Source of the DNA: Pseudomonadota bacterium
GTDB lineage: Bacteria; Pseudomonadota; Alphaproteobacteria; Rhizobiales; Devosiaceae
Direction: 5' to 3'
Length of the DNA stretch: 22,423 bases
Assembly: GCA_023428425.1 (NCBI GenBank)
Contig: JAEYYP010000372.1
Span: forward strand, 1-22,423
Part shown: piece after piece, positions 7,991-15,916 of the stretch
Layout of the letters: the number at the start of each line of letters is the position of its first letter
Position numbering within the stretch: the stretch's first letter is position 1
Translations under genes and position numbers: made by a program
The notes under the pieces: model-generated
What the model saw: the letters and a program-made list of their open reading frames with translations, nothing else
Told to the model about the DNA's origin: nothing
Database searches by the model: none

Positions 7991-9692
7991 TCGACTTCTG
8001 GCGGGTCTTGTAGTCCTCGCGCAGCTCCTTCTTGCTCAACTTGCCGATCAGGGTCTTGGGCAACTCGTCCTTGAAGATGATTTCCTTGGGCATCTCGATC
8101 TTGTTCAGTGTCTCGCCGAGGAAGGCCTTGAGCTCCCCATCGGTCACCTTGTGGCCCTCCTTGAGCTTCACGTAGGCGACAGGCGCCTCGCCGCGATACT
8201 CGTCGGGCACGCCGATCACGTTGGTTTCCTCGATCGCCGGGTGATGCATCAGCGCCTCCTCGATGACGCGCGGGTAGACGTTGAAACCGGAGCAGATGAT
8301 GAGGTCCTTGATGCGGTCGACGAGAAACACATAGCCGTCCTCGTCCATGTAGCCGACGTCGCCGGTGCGCAGCCAGCCGTCCATGAAGGCGTTCCTGGTC
8401 GCCTCCTCGTCGTTGTAGTAGCCGAGCATGACCTGCGGTCCCTTCACCTGCAGCTCACCGCGCTCGCCCAGCGCCACGACCTTGCCTGTCTCGACGTCGA
8501 CGAGGCGGATGTCGGTGCCGGGCAGGGGCTGGCCGATCGACAGGGGCTTGGATGGCACCGCCAGCGCGGCGCAGCAGACCACCGGCGAGGCTTCGGTCAG
8601 TCCGTAGCCTTCGGCGAGCAGGGCCTTGCTGACCTTGCTCCAGTTGGCTCGAACTTCGTCCGACAGCGGGGCACCGCCCGAAACGGTCACCTCAAGTGAT
8701 TGCAGGTGCGGCGCGGCCTTGTCGCCATGCTTCGCCAGCGCCTGGATCAGCGTGGGTACAGAGAGGAGGACGTTCGCGCCGGTGCGGGTCATGGTGTCGA
8801 GGAAGGCCCGCATCTCGAAGCGCGGCAGCATGATCACCTGCACGCCACCCGCAAGCGGCAGGTTCATGCAGGTTGTCATCGCGAAGATGTGGAAGAAGGG
8901 CAGTACGGCGATCACCCGGCTCGGCGGATGGAAGAGGTGCCCGCCCCAATAGTTGATCTGGCTGACCTGCGCGGCAATGTTGGCGTGGCTGAGCATGGCG
9001 CCCTTGGGAACGCCGGTCGTGCCGCCGGTGTATTGCTGCACGGCGCAGTCGGTCGCCGGGTCGATGCTGACGGGGGTCGGGGTCAGCTTCATGCCGACCA
9101 GTGCGTCGAAGTCGGCGATCTTGCTGGCAATGGGGCTGGCCGAAACCTTGGCGAGGTCGCCGGACTTGGCGATCTTGAACAGCAGCTTCTTGGCGCCGGG
9201 CAGGGCCTCTGGGAAATTGCAGACGATGAGGCGCTTGACGTGCCCTTCGGCTGCCAGCTTCTCTGCCTTCTCGAAGATCAGCTTGAGGTCGAGGGTGATC
9301 ATCAGCTCGGCGCCGGCATTGCCGACGATGTGACGGAGCTCGCTCACGGTATAGAGCGGGTTGCAGTTCACCACCGTGCCCCCGACCCTCAGGATGGCGT
9401 AGTAGGCCGCGACGAAGAACGGGGTGTTGGGCAGCAGCAGCGCAACGCGCGTGCCCTTCTTCACACCGAACTGCTGCTGAAGCGCGCCGGCGAAGGCGTC
9501 GATGCTGCGGGCGAGGTCGCGGAACTTGGTCTTCTTGCCCAGGAAGTCGAGCGCATCCGCGTCCGGCGCCGCTGCGCAGGCGCGCAGTACCTGCTCATGC
9601 ACCGGTGTCGTGTCGATGGGTACGTCCCATGCGATGCCCGGCGGATAGTGATCTACCCAGGGTCGATCATGGTCGACAGAGTTGATGGCCAT
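7977..9692 (-). CDS. fadD: Long-chain fatty-acid--CoA ligase
   Basis: This 571-residue acyl-CoA synthetase of the ANL superfamily activates free fatty acids to acyl-CoA using ATP and CoA through an acyl-adenylate. The AMP-binding P-loop YTGGTTGVPKG is at about residues 221-231, AEGYGLTEASP at about 359, the A7 motif RTGDVGYMDEDG at about 441, the fatty-acyl-synthetase signature DLIICSGFNVYP at about 462, and the C-terminal catalytic Lys in LIGKLSKKEL near 550. The ATG at 9692 is preferred over upstream ATGs in the same frame (9743, 9719) because GGAGGAGG sits 4 bases before it and FadD proteins begin near this point. It heads the operon fadD-merR-lipoprotein and is transcribed away from fadE. 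A 16-bp palindromic operator lies 54 bp upstream of the start codon. Confidence 0.93.
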   Translation of the reverse strand: MAINSVDHDRPWVDHYPPGIAWDVPIDTTPVHEQVLRACAAAPDADALDFLGKKTKFRDLARSIDAFAGALQQQFGVKKGTRVALLLPNTPFFVAAYYAILRVGGTVVNCNPLYTVSELRHIVGNAGAELMITLDLKLIFEKAEKLAAEGHVKRLIVCNFPEALPGAKKLLFKIAKSGDLAKVSASPIASKIADFDALVGMKLTPTPVSIDPATDCAVQQYTGGTTGVPKGAMLSHANIAAQVSQINYWGGHLFHPPSRVIAVLPFFHIFAMTTCMNLPLAGGVQVIMLPRFEMRAFLDTMTRTGANVLLSVPTLIQALAKHGDKAAPHLQSLEVTVSGGAPLSDEVRANWSKVSKALLAEGYGLTEASPVVCCAALAVPSKPLSIGQPLPGTDIRLVDVETGKVVALGERGELQVKGPQVMLGYYNDEEATRNAFMDGWLRTGDVGYMDEDGYVFLVDRIKDLIICSGFNVYPRVIEEALMHHPAIEETNVIGVPDEYRGEAPVAYVKLKEGHKVTDGELKAFLGETLNKIEMPKEIIFKDELPKTLIGKLSKKELREDYKTRQKSNEPA

Positions 9693-9696
9693 GTTT

Positions 9697-9704
9697 CCTC
9701 CTCC
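9697..9704 (-). promoter_or_regulatory. Ribosome binding site deciding the fadD start
   Basis: On the minus strand GGAGGAGG precedes ATG 9692 by 4 bases. It is the strongest Shine-Dalgarno match in the region and supports this start over the in-frame ATG at 9743, which would lie inside the operator region. Confidence 0.8.
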
Positions 9705-9746
9705 GGGATGTTCGAGCATCCCTTTGGCAAGGGAGAGTGCCACTCG

Positions 9747-9762
9747 TTGACGTTAGCGTCAA
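9747..9762. promoter_or_regulatory. Palindromic operator, fadD side
   Basis: TTGACGTTAGCGTCAA is a 16-bp inverted repeat with perfect 6-bp arms TTGACG/CGTCAA. Read on the minus strand (TTGACGCTAACGTCAA) it differs from the oppA-side copy at one base. It lies 54 bp before the fadD start. Its TTGACG is the best -35 candidate for fadD, although the hexamer 17 bp further on (CACTCT) is a poor -10. The probable ligand is the MerR-type regulator encoded downstream of fadD. Confidence 0.78.
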
Positions 9763-9847
9763 ACATGCGACGCGAAGTCGTGAACGGCCCGTGTCCCGCA
9801 ACAGGGCTATCCTGTTGCTCGAGGCATATGCCGTTTGCGGCCTTAGA

Positions 9848-9863
9848 TTGACGTATACGTCAA
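9848..9863. promoter_or_regulatory. Palindromic operator, fadE side
   Basis: TTGACGTATACGTCAA is a perfect 16-bp palindrome and a second copy of the TTGACG-N4-CGTCAA element. It sits 111 bp before the fadE start and covers the -35 hexamer and the first 10 bp of the spacer of the predicted fadE promoter. A bound protein would therefore be expected to repress. Its centre is 101 bp from that of the fadD-side copy. Confidence 0.82.
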
Positions 9864-9876
9864 CCTGCTCTATCTT
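9848..9876 (+). promoter_or_regulatory. Predicted sigma70-type promoter of fadE
   Basis: TTGACG (9848-9853, 5 of 6 matches to the consensus -35) is followed after a 17-bp spacer by TATCTT (9871-9876, 4 of 6 matches to -10). Transcription would start near 9883 and leave a leader of about 90 nt before fadE. The spacer has the ordinary 17-bp length, not the 19-20 bp of classical MerR-activated promoters. This supports repression rather than DNA-untwisting activation. Confidence 0.65.
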
Positions 9877-9960
9877 TCATTTGGCATCTTGCCGTGCCTG
9901 CCCTGAAACGCCGGGCGATTGCCGAGGTTGCGAGGCGGGTCCGGGTCGCACTGTCTGGTC

Positions 9961-9968
9961 GAGGAGGG
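9961..9968 (+). promoter_or_regulatory. Ribosome binding site deciding the fadE start
   Basis: GAGGAGGG lies 6 bases before ATG 9975. The same open frame extends upstream to a GTG at 9894, but that extension has no comparable ribosome binding site and encodes an Arg-rich segment that is unlike a FadE N terminus. Confidence 0.75.
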
Positions 9969-9974
9969 CCGCAC

Positions 9975-12458
9975 ATGTTTCCCATTCTGGTGGTCATCGG
10001 GCTTGTCGGCTTCACCGCCCTCGCCATGCGCCGGGCGCCGGTCTGGCAATGGGCGGCACTGTGGATCGTGCTGGCGCTCCTCAACCTCGTGATCCTCGAT
10101 CCTTTCGCGCTCGTCGTGGCCGACCCGTTCCGCTGGTTGCTGCTCGCGCCTGGCCTGATCCTCGCGCTGTTCGCGCTCAAGCCCCTTCGCAAGCTCCTCC
10201 TCACCGGCCCCGCCTACGCGATGGTCAAGCGCATCCTGCCGCGTGTCTCCCGCACCGAGCAGGAAGCGCTCGATGCCGGCACCGTCGGCTGGGATGCGGA
10301 ACTGTTCGGCGGCAAGCCCGACTGGAGCAAGCTGCTGGGGGTGCGGAGGCCGACCCTTTCCACCGAGGAAAAAGCCTTCCTCGAAGGTCCGGTCGAGACC
10401 GTCTGCGCCATGATCGACGACTGGGACACGCGCAACAACCGCGCCGACCTGTCCCCGGAGGTATGGAAATACCTCAAGGAAAAGGGCTTCCTCGGCATGC
10501 TGATCGGCACCGAGTATGGTGGCCTCGGCTTCACCGCGCAGGCGCAGAGCCAGGTGGTGAGCAAGATCGCCAGCCGCTCGATCGCAGCGGGCATCACCGT
10601 GATGGTGCCAAACTCCCTGGGGCCGGGCGAACTGCTCGAAAAATACGGCACGCAGGCGCAAAAGGACAAGTATCTGAGCCGCCTCGCCAAGGGCCTGGAA
10701 GTGCCCTGCTTTGCCCTCACCGGTCCGCATGCCGGCTCCGATGCCGCCGGCATGCGCGATGTCGGCGTCGTCTGCTACGACATGTACGAAGGCAAGAAGA
10801 CGCTGGGCGTCAAGCTCAGCTGGGACAAGCGCTACATCACCCTCGCCCCTGTCGCGACCCTGCTCGGCCTCGCCTTCAACCTCTACGATCCGGACCATCT
10901 GATCGGGGAGGTCGACAATATCGGCATCACGCTCGCGCTGGTGCCGGCCAAGTTCAAGGGCGTGAAGATTGGCCGCCGTCACTTCCCGGCGCGCTCGGCC
11001 TTCATGAACGGCCCGACGCAGGGCCGCAACGTCTTCATCCCGATGGATTTTCTCATCGGCGGTACCCAGTATGCCGGGCAGGGATGGCGCATGCTGATGG
11101 AGTGCCTGTCGACCGGCCGCGCCATCTCGCTCCCGGCCATCGGTACTGTCTCCATCAAGTACGCCCTGCGGGTTACCTCGGCCTATGCCCGCATTCGCCG
11201 CCAGTTCGGCATCCCTGTGGGCACCATGGAGGGTGTCGCCGAGCCGCTCAGCCGACTGGTGCGCTACGCCTACACCTACGAGGCCGCGCGGGCGCTCACC
11301 GCCTCCATGGTCGACGAGGGCCAGCGGCCGTCCGTGCTGTCCGCGCTGCTCAAGTACCGCACCACCGATGCGATGCGCGAGGCGGTGAACGACGCAATGG
11401 ACATCCACGGCGGTCGCGCCGTGCAGGACGGGCCATCGAACTACCTGTTCTCGGGCTACATGACGACGCCTGTGGCAATCACCGTCGAAGGCGCCAACAT
11501 CCTCACCCGAACGCTCATCACTTTCGCGCAGGGCGCACTGCGCGCGCATCCGTACCTCTACAAGGAGATCGCGGCCGCGCAGAATGCCGACAGGCGCGCC
11601 GGCATCGAGGCATTCGATGCGGCATTCTGCGGTCATATCAGCTTCATGCTGCGCAACATGGCGGGCAGCTTCCTCCACGCCATCAGTTTCGGCCGGTTCG
11701 CGTCGACGCCCGTGGGCCACGAGATGGCCCGCTGGTACCGTCAGCTCAGCCGCTACACCCAGAGCTTCGCGCTGGTGGGCGACTGGACCGTGGCGTTCCT
11801 CGGTGGCGACCTCAAGCGCAAGCAGCGCCTATCGGGTCGCATGGCGGACATCCTGTCCGACCTCTACCTGCTGTCGGCGACGCTGAAGCGCTACGAGGAT
11901 GATGGCCGGCTCGAGGCCGATCGGCCTCTGGTCGATGCCATCGCCCGCGACCGCATCTTCGCCATCGAGCAGAGCTTCGCCGCGGTGTTCGCCAACTTCC
12001 CCAATGCGGTGCTGCGGAACCTGATGCGCGTTCTGGTGTTCCCGCTGGGTCGGCACGCCAAGCCGGCCTCGGACCGCGCGACCTTCCGGCTGGCCCGCGC
12101 CGCGATGGTTCCGGGCGAGTTCCGCGACCGGCTCACCAGTGGTGTCTACGTGTCGACAGATCCCAAGGACATTACCGGCGTGCTCGAAGACACGCTGGCC
12201 AAGGTGATCAAGGCCGAGGATGTCGAGAAGAAGTTCATCCGCGCCACCAAGAAGCATCAGGTCGACCGTAGGCTCGATCGTGACGCCATCACCGACGCCG
12301 TCGATGCAGGCATCCTCACCGAAGCCGAGGCCGCCACCCTGCGGCTTGCCGACCAGGCGACCGATCGCGCCATCCGCGTCGATGATTTCGAGCCGGACGA
12401 GCTCGGCTCGAAGCAGTTGAGGCGCGAGCGGCCGGCCATCGACCTGGCCGCCGAGTAA
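9975..12458 (+). CDS. fadE: FadE-type acyl-CoA dehydrogenase (membrane-linked)
   Basis: This 827-residue protein is close in length to E. coli FadE (about 814). FadE is the FAD enzyme that makes the first double bond of beta-oxidation. Residues 1-75 are hydrophobic and give two or three membrane segments (FPILVVIGLVGFTALAM; WAALWIVLALLNLVI; WLLLAPGLILALFAL), as in FadE. The dehydrogenase core follows, with WKYLKEKGFLGMLIGTEYGG at 164-183 and the flavin/acyl-CoA motif CFALTGPHAGSDAAGM at 245-260. The last ~300 residues are the extra C-terminal domain characteristic of the FadE class (DUF1974-type). The start was chosen from the strong ribosome binding site. The gene is transcribed divergently from fadD and is followed after 18 bp by the bifunctional fadB/fadJ-type gene. 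An operator overlaps its predicted promoter. Confidence 0.93.
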   Translation: MFPILVVIGLVGFTALAMRRAPVWQWAALWIVLALLNLVILDPFALVVADPFRWLLLAPGLILALFALKPLRKLLLTGPAYAMVKRILPRVSRTEQEALDAGTVGWDAELFGGKPDWSKLLGVRRPTLSTEEKAFLEGPVETVCAMIDDWDTRNNRADLSPEVWKYLKEKGFLGMLIGTEYGGLGFTAQAQSQVVSKIASRSIAAGITVMVPNSLGPGELLEKYGTQAQKDKYLSRLAKGLEVPCFALTGPHAGSDAAGMRDVGVVCYDMYEGKKTLGVKLSWDKRYITLAPVATLLGLAFNLYDPDHLIGEVDNIGITLALVPAKFKGVKIGRRHFPARSAFMNGPTQGRNVFIPMDFLIGGTQYAGQGWRMLMECLSTGRAISLPAIGTVSIKYALRVTSAYARIRRQFGIPVGTMEGVAEPLSRLVRYAYTYEAARALTASMVDEGQRPSVLSALLKYRTTDAMREAVNDAMDIHGGRAVQDGPSNYLFSGYMTTPVAITVEGANILTRTLITFAQGALRAHPYLYKEIAAAQNADRRAGIEAFDAAFCGHISFMLRNMAGSFLHAISFGRFASTPVGHEMARWYRQLSRYTQSFALVGDWTVAFLGGDLKRKQRLSGRMADILSDLYLLSATLKRYEDDGRLEADRPLVDAIARDRIFAIEQSFAAVFANFPNAVLRNLMRVLVFPLGRHAKPASDRATFRLARAAMVPGEFRDRLTSGVYVSTDPKDITGVLEDTLAKVIKAEDVEKKFIRATKKHQVDRRLDRDAITDAVDAGILTEAEAATLRLADQATDRAIRVDDFEPDELGSKQLRRERPAIDLAAE

Positions 12459-12476
12459 GACGAGAGGAGTGACGAC

Positions 12477-14447
12477 ATGGCCGACACCCTGCCGCATCTC
12501 AAGCACTGGACCTTCACGGTTGATTTCGAGGGCCTCGGCTGGCTCACGATCGACACACCGAAGTCGCCCGTGAACACGCTCAGCCGAGAATCGATCACTG
12601 AGCTCGACACCATCGTCACCGCCATCGAGGGGATGATCCCGGCCGGCGAGCTCAAGGGTGTCATCCTGCTCTCGGCGAAGGATTCCGGCTTCATAGCCGG
12701 GGCCGACGTCACCGAGTTCGACGACATGGCCGATCCCGGCGTGCTGACCGGCGCCCTCAACCGCACCCACGGTCTGTTTGACCGCATCGAGGCGCTGAAG
12801 GTTCCGGTAGTCGCCGGCATCCACGGCTTCTGCCTCGGTGGCGGGCTGGAACTGGCGCTCGCCTGCCGGTACCGCATCGCCGTCAACGACGACAGCACGC
12901 GCATCGGCTTCCCCGAGGTCAACCTCGGCATCTTCCCGGGCTTCGGCGGCACCGGCCGCTCCGTTCGCCAGGCCGGGCCCGTCGACGCCATGCAGATCAT
13001 GCTCACCGGCAAGATGCTGCGCGCCAGGCAGGCGCGTGGCCTCAACCTGGTCGACAAGCTGGTGCGCCACCGCGACAACCTGCGCTGGGAAGCTCGCAAG
13101 GCCGTGCTGCAGAAGCGCTCGAGCGACGAGGCGCCATTCGTGAAGCGCGCCGTCGCCATGGCCAGACCGGCGCGGAAGTACATTGCGGACCAGATGCGCG
13201 CCGAGGCTCGCAAGAAGGCCAATCCCGAGCACTTCCCGGCGCCGTACTCGCTGATCGACCTCTTCGAGGAGCACGGCGACGACTGGCGCGCCATGAAGCA
13301 GGGCGAGATCACCCGTTTCGTGCCGCTGATGGCTTCGCCGACGGCAGCCAACCTCCGCCGCGTGTTCTTCCTGTCGGAATCGCTGAAGAAGCAGGGGGTG
13401 CGCGGTGCCGACAAGCCGGTGTTCCGACGTGTCCACGTTGTCGGCGCCGGCGTGATGGGGGGCGACATCGCCGCCTGGTGCGCGCTGCGCGGCATGGGCG
13501 TGACGCTGCAGGATCTCGACATGGAGCGCATCAAGCCGGCGCTCGATCGCGCGAAATCGCTGTTCAAGAAGCGGCTCCGGACGCAGACCGAGATTACCAA
13601 CGCCATCGCAAGGCTCGAGGCCGATGTTTCCGGCAAGGGGATGTCGCGCGCCGACGTGATCATCGAGGCGGTGGTCGAGCGGCTCGACATCAAGCAGGCG
13701 GTGTTCGCCGATGCCGAGGCGCGGGCGAAACCCGGCGCCATCCTCGCCACCAACACCTCTTCGATCGAACTCGAGCGGATCGCAGAAGGGCTGAAGAATC
13801 CGAGCCGGCTGATCGGCCTCCACTTCTTCAATCCCGTCGCGCAGTTGCCGCTAGTCGAAGTGATCCGCTCGAGGTTCAATACCGACCTCGATATCGCGCG
13901 CGGCGCCAGCTTCGCGCTCGCCATCGGCAAGTCGCCGGTGGTGGTGAAGTCGGCGCCGGGCTTCCTCGTCAACCGCGTGCTCATGCCGTACATGCTCGCC
14001 GCCGTGCAGCGGGTCGAAGCGGGCGAAAGCAAGGAGCAGATCGATGCGGCTGCCGTCGCCTTCGGCATGCCGATGGGCCCGATCGAGCTCATGGACACCG
14101 TCGGGCTCGATGTCGGCAAGTCGGTAGCCGAGGAACTCGGATCGTCAGTGCCCGAGGGCAGCCAGTTCGCGCGGCTGATTGCCGAAAAGAAGCTCGGCCG
14201 CAAGACGGGGCAGGGCTTCTACACCTGGGCCGACGGCAAGGCAGTCAAGGCCGATGCCCCGCCGCACCCGGACCTCGCCGGCCTCGGCCGCGAACTGATC
14301 CAGCCTCTGGTCGATACCACCGAGATCGTGGTGTCCGAGGGGGTGGTCTCATCTGCCGACCTCGCCGATATCGGCGTCATCTACGGCACCGGGTTCGCGC
14401 CGTTCATGGGTGGACCGATGAAAGCACGCAAGGATGGGAGGGCTTGA
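12477..14447 (+). CDS. fadJ: Bifunctional enoyl-CoA hydratase / 3-hydroxyacyl-CoA dehydrogenase (FadB/FadJ type)
   Basis: This 656-residue protein carries out steps two and three of beta-oxidation. The N-terminal crotonase domain (about 10-200) has the oxyanion-hole segment AGADVTEF and the two catalytic glutamates, Glu125 in GGGLE and Glu147 in FPEVNLGIFPGFGG. The NAD-binding dehydrogenase domain starts at about 317 with VHVVGAGVMGG (G322xG324xxG327), and the catalytic histidine is His448 in GLHFFNPVAQ. The first C-terminal domain includes APGFLVNRVLMPYM. The second is short and stops soon after YGTGFAPFMGGP, so the protein is about 60 residues shorter than E. coli FadB (729) or FadJ (714). 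AGAGGAG precedes the ATG. The stop lies 2 bp before the thiolase start. I cannot separate FadB from FadJ by eye; the fadI neighbour favours the FadJ name. Confidence 0.9.
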   Translation: MADTLPHLKHWTFTVDFEGLGWLTIDTPKSPVNTLSRESITELDTIVTAIEGMIPAGELKGVILLSAKDSGFIAGADVTEFDDMADPGVLTGALNRTHGLFDRIEALKVPVVAGIHGFCLGGGLELALACRYRIAVNDDSTRIGFPEVNLGIFPGFGGTGRSVRQAGPVDAMQIMLTGKMLRARQARGLNLVDKLVRHRDNLRWEARKAVLQKRSSDEAPFVKRAVAMARPARKYIADQMRAEARKKANPEHFPAPYSLIDLFEEHGDDWRAMKQGEITRFVPLMASPTAANLRRVFFLSESLKKQGVRGADKPVFRRVHVVGAGVMGGDIAAWCALRGMGVTLQDLDMERIKPALDRAKSLFKKRLRTQTEITNAIARLEADVSGKGMSRADVIIEAVVERLDIKQAVFADAEARAKPGAILATNTSSIELERIAEGLKNPSRLIGLHFFNPVAQLPLVEVIRSRFNTDLDIARGASFALAIGKSPVVVKSAPGFLVNRVLMPYMLAAVQRVEAGESKEQIDAAAVAFGMPMGPIELMDTVGLDVGKSVAEELGSSVPEGSQFARLIAEKKLGRKTGQGFYTWADGKAVKADAPPHPDLAGLGRELIQPLVDTTEIVVSEGVVSSADLADIGVIYGTGFAPFMGGPMKARKDGRA

Positions 14448-14449
14448 TC

Positions 14450-15733
14450 ATGGCCGAACTTCGTAGGGTCGCCATCGTCGGCTCGGCGCGCATCCCTTTC
14501 ACCCGTGCCTACACGGGTTATGCCGAAGAGGGCAACCTGACCATGCTCGGCGCGGCGCTCGGCGGACTGGCAGAAAAATGTGGCCTACGCGGCGAAATTA
14601 TCGGCGAAGTCATGGCCGGTGCCGTGCTCAGTCACAGTCGCGACTTCAATCTCACCCGCGAGGCGGCGCTCGACGCCGGCCTGTCGCCGCGCACCCCCGG
14701 CACCAACATCCAGATCGCCTGCGGTACCTCGCTCCAGGCGGCGCTGATCCTCGGCGCCAAGATCGCCACCGGCGAGATCGACAGCGGTATCGCTGCCGGC
14801 ACCGACACCGTCTCTGACGCCCCCATCGTCTTCGGCGACAAGTTCCAGCACCGGCTCAGCACCCTCAGCCGCGCGAAGACCGCAGGCGAAAAGGCCGCCG
14901 CCTTCAAGGGCTTCAACCTCGGCGAGCTCACCCCCGTCGCGCCCTCCACCCAGGAGCAGCGCACCGGCCTCTCTATGGGCCAGCATTGCGAACTGATGGC
15001 CCGCCAGTGGGGCATCACGCGCGAGGAGCAGGACGAGCTGGCGCTGAGGTCGCACCTCAACGCTGCCCGCGCCTACGACGAGGGCTTCCACGACGACCTC
15101 ATCGTCCCCTTCGCCGGCGTGCTGCGCGACAACAATGTCCGCGCCGACACCAGCCTCGAAAAGATGGCGACGATGAAGCCCGCTTTCGACAAGGATTCGG
15201 GCAAGGGCACGCTCACCGCCGCCAATTCCACCCCGCTGACCGATGGCGCGGCGGCCGTGCTGCTGGCGTCGGAGGACTGGGCCAGGGCGCGCAACCTCCC
15301 CATCCTCGCCTACCTCACCCTCGGCCAGGTCGCCGCCAACGACTTCGCGCATGGCGAGGGCCTGCTCATGGCCCCCACCATTGCGGTCAGCGAAATGCTC
15401 CGCCGGTCGAACCTCACCTTCGCCGACATCGACCTGTTCGAACTGCACGAAGCCTTCGCCGCCCAGGTCCTTTGCACCCTCAAGGCCTGGCGCGATCCGG
15501 ACTACAACCGCACGGTACTCGGTCGTGAAACGCCTCTGGGGGAGATCGATTCCGCAAAGATCAACGTGAAGGGATCGAGCCTCGCCTATGGTCACCCCTT
15601 CGCCGCCACCGGTGCCCGCATCCTCGGCCTCACCGCCAAGCTGCTCCAGGCCGAGGAGAAGCAGCGCGCGCTGATCTCGGTCTGCACCGCCGGCGGCATG
15701 GGCGTCGCGGCCCTGGTCGAGCGGGCAGAGTAG
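14450..15733 (+). CDS. fadI: Acetyl-CoA acyltransferase (thiolase), FadI-like
   Basis: This 427-residue thiolase performs the last beta-oxidation step, cleaving 3-ketoacyl-CoA with CoA to acetyl-CoA and a shortened acyl-CoA. The acylated cysteine is Cys91 in QIACGTSLQAA. The other thiolase motifs are ELHEAFAAQ at 331-339, GHPFAATGAR at 381-390 (His382) and VCTAGGMG at 411-418 (Cys412, the acid/base). Length is close to E. coli FadI (436). The start ATG 14450 lies 2 bp after the preceding stop and 8 bp after GGGAGG. It completes the operon fadE-fadJ-fadI, whose products form one multienzyme trifunctional-type pathway. No convincing intrinsic terminator follows. Confidence 0.93.
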   Translation: MAELRRVAIVGSARIPFTRAYTGYAEEGNLTMLGAALGGLAEKCGLRGEIIGEVMAGAVLSHSRDFNLTREAALDAGLSPRTPGTNIQIACGTSLQAALILGAKIATGEIDSGIAAGTDTVSDAPIVFGDKFQHRLSTLSRAKTAGEKAAAFKGFNLGELTPVAPSTQEQRTGLSMGQHCELMARQWGITREEQDELALRSHLNAARAYDEGFHDDLIVPFAGVLRDNNVRADTSLEKMATMKPAFDKDSGKGTLTAANSTPLTDGAAAVLLASEDWARARNLPILAYLTLGQVAANDFAHGEGLLMAPTIAVSEMLRRSNLTFADIDLFELHEAFAAQVLCTLKAWRDPDYNRTVLGRETPLGEIDSAKINVKGSSLAYGHPFAATGARILGLTAKLLQAEEKQRALISVCTAGGMGVAALVERAE

Positions 15734-15762
15734 ACAGCGTTCTCTCGGCGTTTCCACACCGG

Positions 15763-15778
15763 TTGACGCTTACGTCAA
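15763..15778. promoter_or_regulatory. Palindromic operator, oppA side
   Basis: TTGACGCTTACGTCAA is the third copy of TTGACG-N4-CGTCAA, in the 183-bp gap between fadI and oppA and 138 bp before the oppA start. It matches the fadD-side copy (minus-strand reading) at 15 of 16 positions. Possible promoter elements nearby are TTGACG itself with TGTCAG 17 bp on, or TTGTCA (15785-15790) with TAGGGT (15808-15813) 17 bp on. Neither is strong. The position links the ABC transporter operon to the same regulator as fadD and fadE. Confidence 0.75.
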
Positions 15779-15916
15779 TCCGGCTTGTCAGGCTTTCCGC
15801 CTTGCCATAGGGTCCGTACCCAATCCGGCGGTTCCGACCAGTCCGGCGAAGTGAGGGGCATGGCGTTTCAAGACCATGGCTTCTAGGGAAACGACATTCA
15901 AGGGAATGGGACAAAA

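Noticed and set aside
9870..11720. 616-residue minus-strand open frame opposite fadE
   Set aside because: It lies fully antisense to a confidently identified dehydrogenase, with the low-complexity composition of a reverse-frame shadow.
11829..14203. Two long minus-strand open frames opposite fadE/fadJ
   Set aside because: They overlap each other and the bifunctional enzyme gene. One is Ser/Arg-rich and the other Asp/Gly/His-rich, and neither has a family motif.
14436..14600. Possible frameshift joining the fadJ-type gene to the thiolase
   Set aside because: An alternative frame runs through both, but each gene has its own start or stop, motifs in its own frame, and a ribosome binding site before the thiolase ATG.
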